This document shows, piece after piece, positions 63,744 to 64,000 of a stretch of 64,000 bases of DNA. The translations under genes and the position numbers were made by a program. Source of the stretch: an uncultured Pelagibacteraceae bacterium (GTDB taxonomy: Bacteria > Pseudomonadota > Alphaproteobacteria > Pelagibacterales > Pelagibacteraceae); the NCBI GenBank assembly GCA_902570425.1, contig CACFYB010000004.1, forward strand, positions 38,539-102,538, given 5' to 3'. Numbering within the stretch: the first letter of the stretch is position 1; every line of letters begins with the position of its first letter. Below the pieces are notes generated by a model. It was not told the DNA's origin. It was given only the letters and a program-made list of their open reading frames with translations, and ran no database searches.

Positions 63744-64000
63744 AGATTTTATCTTATTTACTAGCTCTTTGTTTATATTTCGAGGACCTTTGTCTAATCT
63801 ATTTTTATGTCTTCTTTCACCAGGAAGTCTAACTCCATCAAAAGATTTCATCTTTTCAAAAAATTCATCAGCATGTTTTTGCCAATTTGTTTCTGAAGTT
63901 TTATCTGGAGAAATTGCAATAATAAATTCTCCACCACTTGGTGGTCCACCATCATTATTATCTTTCGCTGCAGTTTCGAAACTAAAATTATCACCAACTA
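63735..64000 (-). CDS. Ldh2-family (malate/L-lactate type) dehydrogenase, 3' part only
   Basis: Not in the ORF track because it runs off the window. The minus strand encodes about 88 residues up to the stop at 63735: GGPPSGGEFIIAISPDKTSE and SFDGVRLPGERRHKNRLDKGP, matching the C-terminus of NAD(P)-dependent malate/L-lactate dehydrogenases of the Ldh_2 family. Members act on several 2-hydroxy acids, so the substrate is open. Confidence 0.8.
   Translation of the reverse strand, partial: VGDNFSFETAAKDNNDGGPPSGGEFIIAISPDKTSETNWQKHADEFFEKMKSFDGVRLPGERRHKNRLDKGPRNINKELVNKIKSLG

Overview
The window is chromosomal DNA of a genome-streamlined alphaproteobacterium, most likely SAR11 (Pelagibacterales). 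The evidence is extreme A+T richness with long A/T runs inside genes, spacers of a few bases or gene overlaps almost everywhere, alphaproteobacterial gene orders (bamE / cytochrome bc1 chaperone / rpmF-plsX-ihfA-merR; ssb-gyrA-coaD-ppi-tgt; dgt-argS-nagZ-scpAB-tatABC-serS-yajC-secDF; sdhE-recG-DUF502), and a SAM-dependent leader before metY of the kind reported from SAR11. The assignment comes from reading the sequence only; no search was run.

Layout. 1-6144: glyA (5' end outside the window), nrdR, the riboflavin genes ribD-ribE-ribBX-ribH, then nusB and thiL, all overlapping or nearly touching. 6226-8331: H+-pyrophosphatase hppA. 8318-11614: bamE, bc1-complex chaperone, rpmF, plsX, ihfA, a MerR regulator, rpmG and a chorismate mutase. 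11658-13996: ctaA and metY; metY has a 200-base leader with two tandem pseudoknot aptamers resembling SAM-II and SAM-V. 14198-19438: rplM-rpsI, argC, a small lipoprotein, hom, and two transporters.

19439-25727 is the accessory region: a 458-base gap without a clear gene, an alkyltransferase domain with a small membrane ORF missed by the ORF track, a tyrosine recombinase, three overlapping glycosyltransferases, a GIY-YIG protein, and a further glycosyltransferase whose stop codon lies inside a tRNA-Glu gene. It looks like a surface-polysaccharide variable region.

25770-38911: glpX, an SbmA/BacA-type transporter, an NDUFS4-like complex I subunit and tRNA-Pro on the minus strand; a zinc-ribbon membrane protein, nhaA and a glutathione peroxidase on the plus strand; then a long minus-strand run of PhnP-like hydrolase, tatD, metG, holB, tmk, dacA-type carboxypeptidase, RlpA/SPOR lipoprotein, mltB-type transglycosylase and rarD; tRNA-Ser. 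38915-48223: sdhE/recG from a shared tiny promoter, DUF502, an M48 lipoprotein protease, tRNA-Lys, tgt, a cyclophilin, coaD, gyrA, ssb. 48314-51822: uvrA and a PuuD-like membrane protein. 51819-62599: secF-secD-yajC-serS-tatC-tatB-tatA-scpB-scpA-nagZ-hypothetical-argS-dgt. 62650-64000: erpA, xth, and the 3' part of an Ldh2-type dehydrogenase, also absent from the ORF track.

The points I find most worth following are the tandem SAM aptamers, the palindromic -10 element shared by sdhE and recG, the CATG that holds both start codons of bamE and its divergent neighbour, a recurring pattern of -10 boxes 5-10 bases before the ATG (predicted leaderless mRNAs), a Tgt without its zinc cysteines beside a missing queA, and the integrase/glycosyltransferase island. 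I did not find a convincing wholly new system; no CRISPR array, rRNA or IS element is visible.
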